Of a DNA stretch of 64,000 nucleotides, positions 44,766-55,786 are shown piece after piece. Made by a program: the position numbers and the translations under genes. The stretch is from Jaltomata sinuosa (lineage: Eukaryota; Streptophyta; Magnoliopsida; Solanales; Solanaceae). Below the pieces are notes generated by a model, which did not search any database, was not told where the DNA came from, and was given only the letters and a program-made list of their open reading frames with translations. The DNA lies in contig QJPP01000002.1 of NCBI GenBank assembly GCA_003996215.1, positions 1,860,001-1,924,000 of the forward strand. The letters are read 5' to 3'. How positions within the stretch are numbered: the stretch's first letter is position 1; each line of letters begins with the position of its first letter.

Positions 44766-44789
44766 CTCTCTCTCTCTCTCTCTCTCTAA
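44766..44789 (+). repeat. TC/CT microsatellite in the GATA 5' leader or promoter
   Basis: An uninterrupted run of about eleven TC units lies roughly 115 bp upstream of the ATG. Pyrimidine tracts of this kind are common near plant transcription starts. Confidence 0.85.
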
Positions 44790-44904
44790 TTTTTCGCCAC
44801 CCACCCACCCACTCACTATTTATTTTTTTCCTTTTTTCTTTTTTCTCTCTCAAAACCAAACCCTTGTTTCAGTTTCTGACCCTTTGAAGAAGAAAAAATT
44901 GAGA

Positions 44905-47151
44905 ATGAAAATGGATGCTTTGGACCCAAGTGCTGCTGCATGTTTCATGGTGGATGTGGATGATGACCTTCTCAACTTCTCTTTGGAAGATGATGAAACT
45001 CTTGTTGTAGATGACGATGATGATAAATCTACCGTTACTAGCAAAAACCCTATTTCTTATTCTTCTTCCTCTTCTCTTAGCCTTCTTCCCCACCCTGTAA
45101 GTCCCTCAAATTTCACTCAATAGTCTCTTTTTTTTGTTTTGCTTGTACTCACTTTCTCGATTTTGGCCGGACGGACTCTGGGTTTCCGGGTTTTTGTTTG
45201 TGACTCGGTGGAACCCAGAGTTTTTTTGGGCCGGAAATGTTGTGACCCGGTTGTGGGGGCCGGAAATGTTGTGACCCGGATTTTTGGCCGGAAATGTTAT
45301 GACTCGGTGCAACCCGGAGTTTTTTGGCCCGGAAATGTTGTGACTCGGTTTTTGATGAGTTGACTCGGACGAGTTGACCCTACCCTTATTAATTTGTTCA
45401 TTGGCCTGACTAATTTGGATACACGTTGAGTAAGCCCGAATTAAATTTTCGTTATTATGGGAAAAGTTTTTAGTTTTTTAGGCTCAAATTCGAGATATCT
45501 GGTGTGTGAAATTACCCTTTTGTGTTGCATGGTGTGTGGTCAAAAGAGATGGCTCTTCATAGGTCCATGGAGGGTATTTTCGGAAATGATGGTGGAAAAA
45601 GTGGGCAGTTTTGAAACGGTTGTGGGGGAAAAATTGACTGGCTCAAAGTTGGGAGGCGTTAGGAGAAGTCGATTATTTTTTGGACCATTTTGCCCTTGAA
45701 ACCCTAACATGTGGAGCTTGGTGTTTAAGAAAAAAATTCTTTGAAATTTAATTTATTATTAATAAAAATTAGCAAATTTTTGGCTGAAAGAAATGAAAAG
45801 TGGTTTTTTTTGGAAATTAAACTGTGGGGGTTATTTTAGTAATTTTGGAATGTCTTCAACATGTCTTTATAATTGGAGCATTGGTTGTCGCTATGTCTGA
45901 GCTGTACAAATAAATGTGCCATATCAGTTTCAACTTGCATTTCACAATGTTGAAAGACATTTTTGTCCCTAACATCATTATTTATTTACTCCCCAATTTG
46001 TCAAAGTTGCAAATTGTCCCAGTTGGAAATTTTGACTTTTATTTTCCCCAATTTATTTAGCCGAGGATCTTTCAAAAACAACTCTCTACCTTACAGAGGT
46101 AGGGGTAAGGTCCGCGTACATTCTACCCTCCCCTTTCCGGGCCCCACTTGTGGAATTACACGGAGTATGTTGTTGTGTTATTGTTGTTACTTGTCCCAAT
46201 TTAAGTTTTTCTTGAGCAGAGGGTCTATCGGATAGGGGTAAGGTGTGCGTACACCCACCTCCCCAGACCCCACTTGTTGTTCTTGGACTGTCTACAATGT
46301 CTAAGCCTAGAAATAACTAGATTCCCTCCTAAGATATTTTTCATCCTTTGATATAATCAAAACACTACAGTTTTTTTTTTTTTTCAAAAAAAGAATCTTG
46401 AAAATTGAACCCTTGTTAAAAAAATTGTGGAAATGTGTAGGCTGTGATGTTGAAATAACTGGCTTAGTTGAGATTATTAACATATAGCATTTTGCAGGAA
46501 TGTGTAGAGGAAGAATTGGAGTGGCTGTCAAACAAAGAAGCATTTCCAGCAATAGAGTTTGGCATACTTTCCGATAACCCGGGTATTGTATTTGATCACC
46601 ATAGCCCGGTTTCAGTGCTGGAGAATAGTAGCAGCACCAGCCACAGCAGTGGCAATGGCGTTGCTAATGGAAACACGTATATGAGCTGCTGTGGCAACTT
46701 AAAAGTCCCGGTTAATTACCCTGTTCGTGCACGGAGCAAGAGAAGACGCAGAAGGCGTAGAGGTGGTCTTGCTGACATGCCAAGCGAGCATTGCGTGCCG
46801 GTGAATCAACCAAGTTTCAAGAACGTTAAGCAACGTGAGCCATTGCTTTCGTTACCCAGGAATTCAGCTAAGAGTGCTGCTAGCATTGGGAGGAGGTGCC
46901 AACACTGTGGAGCTGATCAGACCCCACAATGGCGGGCAGGCCCTTTGGGTCCGAAAACACTGTGTAATGCTTGTGGGGTGCGCTATAAGTCAGGCAGGCT
47001 GTTGCCAGAGTATCGCCCGGCGAATAGCCCTACTTTCTCTGCTGCTGCGCATTCCAATTCCCACCGGAAGGTTTTGGAGATGAGAAAGCATAAGATTGGA
47101 GTGGGAGGAATGTTGATTCATGAAGCTTGTGGATATAGGGTAGGACAGTAG
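44905..47151 (+). CDS. GATA-type zinc-finger transcription factor (plant class A)
   Basis: Two exons, 44905-45096 and 46498-47151, join at phase 0 for 281 residues. The first ATG of the frame is 44905; a second ATG two codons later (44911) is also possible. The N-terminal half is acidic (DVDDDLL, then DDETLVVDDDDD), with the EELEWLSNKEAFP motif of the class. A basic cluster (KRRRRRRRGG) near residue 154 is a likely nuclear signal. The finger is CQHCGADQTPQWRAGPLGPK through CNACGVRY (C-x2-C-x18-C-x2-C). It is followed by the class signatures SGRLLPEYRPA.SPTF and SHRKVLEMR. Such factors bind WGATAR sites and regulate light, flowering and growth programmes; targets here are unknown. Intron 1 (1.4 kb) holds a GC-rich repeat array and two SINE-like units. 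Confidence 0.94.
45165..45385 (+). repeat. GC-rich degenerate repeat array in GATA intron 1
   Basis: ccggaaatgttgtgacccgg occurs from 45231, 45260, 45288 and 45329 with one or two changes per copy. Spacers are variable (ttgtggggg, atttttgg, tgcaacccggagtttttt). Flanking parts (45175-45230, 45340-45385) carry gactcgg and cccagag fragments. The array is CpG-rich against an AT-rich background. Confidence 0.85.
46060..46190 (+). mobile_element. SINE-like repeat, 'gagggtctatcgg' type
   Basis: agccgaggatctttcaaaa, then ctctaccttacagaggtag, then ggtccgcgtacattctacc, then ccccacttgtgg and a ttgttgtg tail. It lies in GATA intron 1. Confidence 0.82.
46212..46282 (+). mobile_element. SINE-like repeat, internally deleted second copy
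   Basis: ttgagcagagggtctatcgg joins directly to ataggggtaaggtgtgcgt and ends ccagaccccacttgttg. Relative to other copies the middle ~25 bp is missing. It is in tandem with the copy at 46060. Confidence 0.75.
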
Positions 47152-48815
47152 TGAGTCATCTGCAACGTCTTTTCAGACATTTTTCTTCATTTATTACTAT
47201 AGTTAGCATAGACTTTAGGTTTTTGTTGTAATGGTCTTGATGGTCAGTGCTTTGTTTTGGTTTTCCATCAAAATCCACTAGGAATTTTGAACTTAGTGTG
47301 TTTTATTATATGCTTTTAAGATAGAAATCCAGAAAGAAGAGCTCCTAACAAAGATTTGGTTGTTTTTTTAATCCTACCTACTTACCTTGTCATTTGCATG
47401 GATTGGAAATGATACATTTTTGAATCTTGAGAATGATGTTTGTGGCAGTTTCGACAGTTGCAGAAGGTACAGTTCGCTCGAGATGGAAGTTTTGAAGGTT
47501 TAAGTGTTCCTATTTGTTTGAGGGGTTTGAGCATCTTGTTTTGGTTTTCCCCTTTATGTAATGAATGTCTTGTAATGTTCTTGTCTTGCCTTTCTGCAAT
47601 GTATTGTTTATTTGTATGAAGAAAAGAAAGATGGAACTTATATGCAGAGTTCTCATGATATATATAGTGGCTGTTGAATGATTATATTCTGTGCAGTTTT
47701 CATGTTTGATTGTTGAAGCTGAAGAATCGTTTGCTGGACGAATCTGAGGGATGCTTTGTTTTCTATCTTGTGTTACATCGACTTGTTTGACGAATAAAGC
47801 AGGAAGTCTTACATAATATGACCATTTCTTGACTATAGCTGGCTGGTTTTCAGTGTTACATCTACTTGTCCTCAAGTGCTGAAGGACTAGTATGAAGTGT
47901 TTAGTTGGGATCCAGATATTGAGCGAGTTTATCCCTAGCAGTATAATCTGGGTGATAATTGTGGTGTTCGTGCCAGGTTGTGTGCCTCTCGATTAATTCA
48001 TGGAGTATCGCTACCTCCTATCAACACAAGTACCGGTAACTGTGTCTACCAAAGTTGGAAATTGCTTATTGTTTTTCATTTTGCAGGAATTTGAACCTAG
48101 GCTTATTTGTGCTCTTCCGCAATTGATTGACTGCTTGGCTACACCTTCAAATGTATTTTGTTTGGACGTGATATGACAATGTCCACCAAACATGGTCTGT
48201 ATCTGAATGAAAATCTCCTCCCTTTCAGTAGAAGCAGTCAATTATAGATATCTGTAACTTTCAAAATTTGTTCTTGTTCAGTCCAACCAAGTGTGTGACC
48301 TAGCCGTCAATAATGTGAGTAACAAATCTTAAGTGATATTTTCTCATCTGCTTAGCTTTGGTTGGCCGAGTTATTCAGTAATCGTGCTGGTGCGAGTTAA
48401 CAGGTACTATCAAGTAAAATACTCCAGATTTTGTTGGGACAAGATTTGACAATGTCCACCATTTTTTTAAATCTGTTTATTAGCTCACTAGTTAGGTAGA
48501 GTAGAAGTGACAATACAAAATGGTAGTGATATATTTCTTTTTTTACTTTGTGCTTATCAATGACTTGGATCCTGTCCTTTAATAGTGGTCATGGCTGGCT
48601 TTTTCTTTGATCTTGATGGCTTAACATTTTACTTTAGTCATTTCCTGTAGATGACATTGAACTTTCGTTGTGTTGTGCATTTTATAAGCCTTCTTGTTTG
48701 TGTATTATATCAATTTTATACAAGATCTTTACACATTAGTCAAAGGCGGCTGCACTGATATATTTTTCCGAGTGGCTGCCATTTCTTATGGTGTCACTAA
48801 TATGTGTGCTGTAAT
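47152..48815. other. 3' region of the GATA gene and spacer
   Basis: The first ~500 bp is T-rich and probably includes the 3' untranslated region. A partial Au-type SINE lies at 47996. I recognise no other gene. Confidence 0.5.
47996..48145 (+). mobile_element. Au-type SINE, partial and diverged
   Basis: cgctacctcctatcaacac, then aagtaccggtaactgtgtc, then accaaagttgg, then the box B-like ggaatttgaacctaggc. The 5' third and the gggtgc end are absent. Confidence 0.6.
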
Positions 48816-48925
48816 AATGCATACTAGTTTATGGTTAGAATGATGACAACAATGAGTGTATAAATTATTTAATGCATACTAGTTTATGGTTAGAATGATG
48901 ACAACAATGAGTGTATAAATTATTT
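48816..48925 (+). repeat. Perfect tandem duplication, 2 x 55 bp
   Basis: The unit beginning aatgcatactagtttatgg and ending gtgtataaattattt is repeated at 48816-48870 and 48871-48925 without a mismatch. This implies a recent event. Confidence 0.95.
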
Positions 48926-48956
48926 ACTTGCTTGACTCATGCATAGTTTTAAGGTC

Positions 48957-49125
48957 AGGTTGCCCGGTGCATGAAGCATTCTATGTTAATGCAAGGTTGG
49001 GGGAAATGGTCGCGCTCTAAGGGTGTGCAATGTAGGTGGCTTACCTTGACATGAGTATTAGTGGTTGATTCCATGGCTCGAAACTGTGATCTATAGGTTA
49101 CATAGAGACAATTTTATTGTTGTTT
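48957..49125 (+). mobile_element. TS-type SINE, diverged
   Basis: ggttgcccggtgcatgaag, then cattctatgttaatgcaagg, then gctctaagggtgtgcaatg, then catggctcgaaactgtgatc. It belongs to the same subfamily as 17246. Its 3' end abuts the repeat array at 49130. Confidence 0.8.
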
Positions 49126-49129
49126 CTAA

Positions 49130-49385
49130 CTGTAACCCAACCCGATGTCCCGACCCCGACCCCGGTTCGGGACCCGACCTGAGACTCGACCTTAACCCCC
49201 GACTCGAGATTGACTTGAGAATCGACCCTGACTCGGGACTCGACTCCCGACCCCATTCTCTGACGCGAGACTCAGAATTCAGACTCGAACTAGGTCTTGA
49301 TTCCGACCTGGGACCCTACTCCCGACCCAAGACCCGACTCTCGACCTCAACCTCCCGATCTTGAGGTCGGTTCCTAGGGTTCAGG
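49130..49385 (+). repeat. Degenerate GC-rich array of cccgac/gactcga motifs
   Basis: About 240 bp is built from short variants of cccgac, gactcgac, gagactcgacc and cttgag with no fixed long period. In one frame it reads as a Pro/Asp/Arg/Leu-rich peptide, but nothing suggests translation. Its composition contrasts sharply with the AT-rich surroundings. Confidence 0.8.
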
Positions 49386-50473
49386 GTAGGTCAGGTCTTT
49401 GTGAATTGTACTTTAACTTCGAATGTAATGCAGACAAACATTAATGTGAAATATTTCTTGCAAATCGGTTATTACATTGTTCGAGTTCTACCCGAATATT
49501 GAATTCTAAAGTAGATTACCATTTACTCATAAAATATGGGTAAATATGAGACAATCCGTCTATTACCCAACCCATTTTGTCACTCAACCCACTTTTATTC
49601 ATATTAAATATGGGCAGGTCGAATTATTACCCATTTTATGTTGACTCATTTTCAACCTGCCATTTTTGACTCAACCCGCTCATTTGCTACCACTAATGGT
49701 GAATATGAATGAGAGCTTGCTAGGAATGGCCATTAAGGTTTTAGTGGTTAAAAATACAAAGCATATACATAGGCCGGCTCTTGTGGATATAGCCATATAG
49801 GAGATATTCTCTTTGCCAATTGGCAACTTGTGTGTACAACATAAGTTCCTTTTAATACACAATACCTTTACTTTCATTTCATATAATAATATGCTAGTTT
49901 GTCTATGTCAAAAATCATGGTTCCTCTCAAATATTGGTTTACAAGTAATTTAGTGAAAGTTGCCTTTCTCCTTAGGCAATGATACGATGTTGAAGTATGT
50001 GAACTGCTTAATCTAAAAGTAAATTATTAAAGAAAATAATAATTTTATTTATGTTTTTTAGGTTTGCAACACTTTCCTCGTCTACTCTTTTAGTTGGATC
50101 AAACACGTACATTTGTTGATGGGCAGGTGAGACTCAAGTCCAGGATCGTTGCGTGTTAAGATACCCATATTAAATTGTGTAAATAGTGTATGACCGTTTG
50201 TGGTATCTTATTTATCGTCAGAGTTTTACAATAAATTATTACACACCGAAATAATGAATAGGATTTCAAGCTAAAGAACAGGCCGTCCCGATACTCAGAA
50301 ATCCCGATTCTGAACAAACTCTTCACCACCTCTAATCAGAACCTGTTAAACATGTAAACGTAGGATTCGGAGGATCCCATTGCAACCCATAAGACCGTCC
50401 CTGACATGTCAGAGTTCCTGAGGATCTCAAGGATCCTAGGCAGTGCTTATGTCAGGGAATAGGGGCGTACCAT

Positions 50474-50519
50474 GGAATTATGAACGTGATATTTCGGGAA
50501 TTATGAACGTGATATTTCG
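50474..50519 (+). repeat. Short tandem duplication, 2 x 23 bp
   Basis: ggaattatgaacgtgatatttcg occurs at 50474-50496 and again at 50497-50519. Confidence 0.85.
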
Positions 50520-51285
50520 GGAAATGTGTCCGGTGTTTTTTAAAATTGTTACACTCAAAGCCGTGTTTAAAAGTTTTATTATTCGCAAGCATGCAGTTAG
50601 TATGTGTTGAAATGTCGACGTGTTTAAGTTTAAATTAAACCTGTCATTGAAGAATCATGTTTTTAAGCTTTAAATGGCTCAAGCGTGTTTTAAGTTTAAA
50701 TTTCTGCACGCCCAGCATGTAGGCAGTAATTCAAGCATGCGTAAATCTTGTCCTCAGAGGCGTAGTCACATTTGTCCGAGAAGTGTCACTTAACACTCTT
50801 TTACTGAAAAATTACACCATACATGTAAATAGACAATTTTTTTTGCATGTATATTATTATATGTGAATCCCATTAAAAAAAAATTGTATTTATTTTTTCA
50901 TATTTTATTGATGAAAATTCCGACTCCTAAGACAAAAATACATATATTCCCATGACTAAGCTACAAAATTCTCTTGTGTGCAATGAATGTATGGGTCTAT
51001 TCATGTTGTCCATTCATTGAGAGGATTAGTGAGACATGTGTCCCATGTCTACAAAGGAAAAATTCACAAAATTATCATATAATACAACAAGTAGGGCATA
51101 ACACAATCTATGTGAAGATTTTCATTTAGGTTTTAGTGGTGGATTTATTTATTTTTTGTTTGTTAAACTTCATAATTATTTATATGAATTCCTCTGTGAT
51201 CTCAAAAAATAAGATAAATTACATGTTATCACATTTAAAAATAACTCGATCGTGTAAAAATTCTTCACACTGACACTATATATAT

Positions 51286-51468
51286 AGGGGCGGAGACTGT
51301 AAGGGCTCAGGGGGTTCATCCGAACTTCCTTTGACGAAAAATTACACTATTTATACATTATTAAAATTATCTTTTATGTATATATGTAGAGATGTTGAAC
51401 TTCCTTCGACTTTTTCGTGTGTTTACTTCTTTATATTTTGAACTCCTTAGTAAAGCTTTTGGCTCTAC

Positions 51469-51472
<4 letters not shown>
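51286..51472. mobile_element. hAT-like element, diverged
   Basis: aggggcggagactgtaagg on the left is inverted relative to agcttttggctctaccact on the right. The interior ggggttcatccgaac-ttcc and gacgaaaaattacactattt blocks are the reverse complement of blocks in the element at 40706. Confidence 0.7.

Positions 51473-51522
<50 letters not shown>
51473..51522. repeat. (AT)n microsatellite
   Basis: About 25 AT units without interruption, directly after the right end of the hAT-like element at 51286. Confidence 0.95.
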
Positions 51523-51525
<3 letters not shown>

Positions 51526-52348
51526 CCATTTGAAAAGACTTAATGTGATGGAGGGTAGGCCCTATTTGGCCCAATAATAATACACTAATCTAACTTCAAT
51601 TTTGTGGGATCTCTATTGTTGGCTAGTGGAATTTGTCTTTCAAAAATCAATGAGAATAAAGTTTATTCAATAATTTAGAAGATTATTTTCAATTTTGTGA
51701 ATGCTCTTGGTCCAAAATGGGCCTATTTTTAAACACACACACACATTGTACTATCAATAATTAAGGTTGTCCCTATATGCATAGGATGAAAATAACTCTA
51801 GCAATTATATTCCCTCGTTAGGACTCATCCAGTCAAAGTAACTAAGAACTTCGAATTGAAATAATAATATTATTGAATCTTAAGCCACCGAGTAACTACT
51901 TCAATATATCTTTTTTACTTTTTAGCCATAGAGTTTTTGTGAACCCATACGAGATATCGCAAGAAAATCTTAAGCAAAATATCGTAAATCTTAATGAATA
52001 TTAGTGTTTATGAAGCACAGGAAAATACTCACACTATTTTATTTTACTTAGCCCCTACACTAAACATAAATACTTCATTTTACTTGTTCATTTTCGCAAA
52101 TCAAGAGAGTTTTGTTACTTTTTTTTTTTTTTCATATTACCCGTTAGTATTAAGCAACTGCATAAAGTAGTGATAGCCAATTAAAATTTCAAATCATCAT
52201 TAAAAATATTAGTTTAGTAAATTACACCTCTAATTAAAGTTTTCTTACGGGTTGTACCAGGTCAACAGGGGACAAGTAATATGAAACGGATGGAGTAGAA
52301 TAAAGAAAGATGCCATGGTATTAGAATTGTTTCGATTCTACTTCTTTT

Positions 52349-52475
52349 GAGCCGAGGGTCTATATATCGGAAATAACCTTTCTACCCTACAAAGATAGGG
52401 ATAAAGTCGGTATATATTCTATCCTCTCTAAACCTCACTTATAAATTACACTGTGTATGTTATTGTTGTTGTTGG
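52349..52475 (+). mobile_element. SINE-like repeat, 'gagggtctatcgg' type
   Basis: gagccgagggtctatatatcgg, then aataacctttctaccctac, then cctctctaaacctcactta, then the ttgttgttg tail. Confidence 0.8.
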
Positions 52476-53883
52476 TATTTGGTTTTTAAGAATTTTTTAA
52501 ATATATAATCTTCGTCTCTTTTTTTTCACCAAAAATTTGAGTCCTATTTTATGCCCTACTACTTCAAGAATGACTTAAATGCTTTCAACTTTGAAATAAT
52601 AAACCAAAGCCATAAATACAAAGCTCATTCAATGTTGAAATGGATGCCATATAAAACCGTTATATATGACCCTTTTGAAAAATAAAAACTTTAATTTTAA
52701 CCAACAAAATTTATATGTTAAAATTTTGAAATAAATTCAATCAATGTTGAATTTTGAGAATAAAGGTTCAAATTTACCCTTCAAATTTTATGATGATTTA
52801 AAATTGTCTTTAAGTTGGAGCTACGTTAGGGATCAGACAAACATGAGATTTTTTCCCAATCGACGATCAAAATAATTAATATTAGCTCAAAAGTTAAACA
52901 TGGACAATAAAGTTGCTCAATGTCATATAGTACATGAACAAATTGACCTTTTTATTGAAACTTAAAATTTAATTACATGGTTTAAAAACTTAAAATTTAA
53001 CTAAATTCATAGATATTTGATAGTGGAGGTACCAAAAGCTTGATTATTAAACGCTAAATATATGCTTAGGCTAATATTTAGGATTTTGCTCATAAATAAG
53101 GGACCATAAGTGTAATTATACCTCCTAATAAGTAGTAATAATTATGATTACTAGTAAGAAACATTAGACAAAATCATTACAAACACATAAAAAAAATAAA
53201 AAAAATCACAAACACATGATTTAGAAGATATTTTTGTTTAATTATTTTGGTCGGTTAACCCTAACATGCATAGCACATGCAACAAAATGATAATTAATTA
53301 GTTATTGATCTAATTAAACAAAGATAATCATAATTATACAGTAACACCCAAGACAAACAATCATTTGTGCATGGAAAATTTCCTAAATATAATTTTAAAA
53401 AAATTAGTGCATCTAATGCATTTCTTCCTTTATAATATTTTTTTAAAATATAAGTAATCCACTACTAAATAATCACCATTTTCCAACTGAAAATTATTCC
53501 GTGACTATTTCCAATGATATTTTGATCGAATCGATAGGAAAAGAAAATATAGTAACGTTAAAATTAGGAAGTTTTCCACTATTTCAGTAAGAATCTGTTA
53601 TAATTTTTAAGATTTTCTATATCAAAATTTATTATACAATTATCAATTTGAATTTAATAGATTTTTACATATATATCTATTTTTCATATCAAAGTTATAA
53701 TTGTTATCAACATATTTCTTGATTTTTTCAACCCACTTTACTTAACTTTCTTTATGATTTTAGTTAGTGAAAAGAAAAGAGAAAAAGTATATAAAGGTAA
53801 TTATGGGATCTTCAAAGATTTTGCACTTTTCTTCCGAAAAAGTTTTATGTCTTGTTACTATTAATAAATATTTTCTAGACTAA

Positions 53884-54321
53884 GGGGTCGTTTGGTAAAG
53901 TGTATAAGAATAATGTAGAATATATTGTATTAGTAATGCTGGTATTAGTTTTGCTTACATTAGTTATGTTGAGATTTTTCTTATGCAATGTTTGATTTGG
54001 TGTATTAAAAATAACATGCATTACATTATTTTAAAAAATAAATATTTGTTTACAAAAATATCTTCTACAAATATGATGGAAAGGATATGGAAAAAGTTTT
54101 GAGGGACAATTGTGTCTTTAACCATGCTAATGCATGTATTAGAACTCATTGCATTACTAATACATGAAAATTCATGGTATTAGTAATACATACCTCAATA
54201 CACATATTAGTAATGCAAGCATTAGTTATACATTGACTAAAACATGTACCAAACAAGGTACTAGTAATACACAAAGCTAACGCATGCATTATTTTCATCT
54301 AATACACTACCAAACGACTCC
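53884..54321. mobile_element. Tourist-like (PIF/Harbinger) MITE with TAA duplication
   Basis: GGGGTCGTTTGGTA on the left is inverted relative to taccaaacgactcc on the right. TAA occurs at 53881-53883 and 54322-54324. A 3-bp TWA duplication is typical of PIF/Harbinger. The interior is rich in gtattagtaatgc repeats in both orientations and has no ORF. Confidence 0.85.
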
Positions 54322-54324
54322 TAA

Positions 54325-54604
54325 GTGGTTTGGTATGCTGGATAAGGTGGAATATTTTCAGATTAAGTTTGATATTAAATTTATATCATATTTGGTTGAT
54401 GGTATAAATTAATCATGAGATAAATTTATACCGTCAACGAAATATGGTATAAATCTAATATCAAAATTAATCCTCGAATATCCCACCTTATCTCGTTCAA
54501 TTTGAGATTATTTTATCTCACCTCTCATATGAAATAAATAAGTGTAGAAATTATAATCTTAAAACTATAATCCCAAAAAAAATTAATCTACGTACCAAAC
54601 GAAC
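54325..54604. mobile_element. Second Tourist-like element abutting the first
   Basis: tggtttggtatgctggat near the left is inverted relative to aatctacgtaccaaacga on the right. Internal gataaggtggaatat is also inverted relative to atatcccaccttatc. It begins within a few bases of the end of the element at 53884. Confidence 0.65.
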
Positions 54605-55786
54605 TTTCTCATCATTTACATAAAAGTTTACTTTTTTTACCTTTTTCTTCCAAAAGCAAAATAACCTTCTTCTTTTTTCCTTTATAAGCAACCACATACC
54701 TATTTTTCTTGCATTAGGCTAAGTTATAATACTTAATGGCAAGGAAAGGTTAAAATTTGTTCTATTTAACATTGTTTAATTATATACCCTTTTGTTATAT
54801 TTTTGATTCATTCATATTTTTGCCGTCAGCAAATAATCTTTTATTTGCTCGTATAATTAATTGAGATTCGATATGAATAAATGAACTTTACAATAGTGAA
54901 AGTATGATTGATTCCGTCGACTCAATCGAAAACCGCATCTTGCATCTTCAATTAGTAATCATGCTTAAGACATGAAATTAGATGCTTGTTACCTCAACAA
55001 GCCCTACGAGGAGCTTTGAATAGTTATTTGAACAACGAGTTACATTTACACATCATTAGTGTCAATATGGGCATGATGGAAACATTAATGAAAGAACTAA
55101 CTGATTAATCTTTTTACCGTACGATATTATATTTTATTTAAGAATGAATGAGAATTGATCTAACAACAATTTTGCAAAGTAATATTTTGAGTTTTCTATG
55201 TAAATAGATGAAACTCAATTGTCCAAATCCTAAGGAAAAAGTCCAGATTTGAGGGTGTGTTTGGTATGAAGGGAATTGTTTTCCGATGAAATTATAAGTA
55301 AACAAAAATAATATGTAATCTAGAAAAACAGGGATCGATTGGTGCACAGATTTAAATGTTCGAAATTATATGAAAAATACTATAAGTTGCAATCCCTTTT
55401 GGGGGGTTAGTCTGACTGTCTTCATTCTAGTTGGTTGGTGTGCGAGTAAGAGGATAGAAGGCGAAATTATATGAATTGAATGAGACTTCAGCTTCGACAA
55501 TCGTATCCTCCCTCCAGTAAATAAGGTGGAGTGGGCAAGGCAGAGAAAACAGGAAACACAAGCTCAAACTTCAGCATTTACAGTGAATAAGAACTAGTTC
55601 TCATATTAATATGATGACAAAAATACATCTTAAAATGTTAGTCAAAGTTCATACAATTTGATTCTCGAGAAACGAAATGTGACAAGTAAAGAGGAACGGA
55701 CTCACATCTTAAGCGAAGCACTACAAAAAGGATAAACCTCACTTACATTAACAAAAAATACCTGCTATCAGTAGCTATAAAGAGAA
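54605..55786. other. Spacer downstream of TIC110
   Basis: AT-rich sequence without a recognisable gene. The part near 55600-55786 probably contains the TIC110 3' untranslated region on -. Confidence 0.5.

Larger units (their letters stand above)
41428..44904. other. Very AT-rich spacer upstream of the GATA gene
   Basis: It contains a Stowaway (42490), a divergent tandem duplication (43451) and a Tourist-like element (44219). aacacgtgtcat near 41633 is a G-box core, but it lies over 3 kb from the nearest start. No gene was recognised. Confidence 0.5.
49386..53883. other. Repeat-rich intergenic spacer
   Basis: It contains a 2 x 23 bp tandem (50474), an AT microsatellite (51473), a hAT-like end pair (51286), a SINE-like unit (52349) and, just before that, a fragment of a Stowaway right end near 52250-52298. 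The segment 50541-50740 repeats cgtgttt-aagtttaaatt. No gene was recognised. Confidence 0.5.

Noticed and set aside
45139..45363. Open frame over the GATA intron
   Set aside because: It reads through the CpG-rich repeat array. The repeated RKCCD/GNVVTR-like peptide simply mirrors the DNA repeat, and a good splice donor precedes it.
49065..49364. Open frame rich in Pro/Asp/Arg/Leu
   Set aside because: It is the translation of the degenerate cccgac/gactcga array and a SINE end. It has no promoter, domain or splice context.
51392..51577. Open frame with a Tyr-Ile run
   Set aside because: It is the translation of an (AT)n microsatellite.
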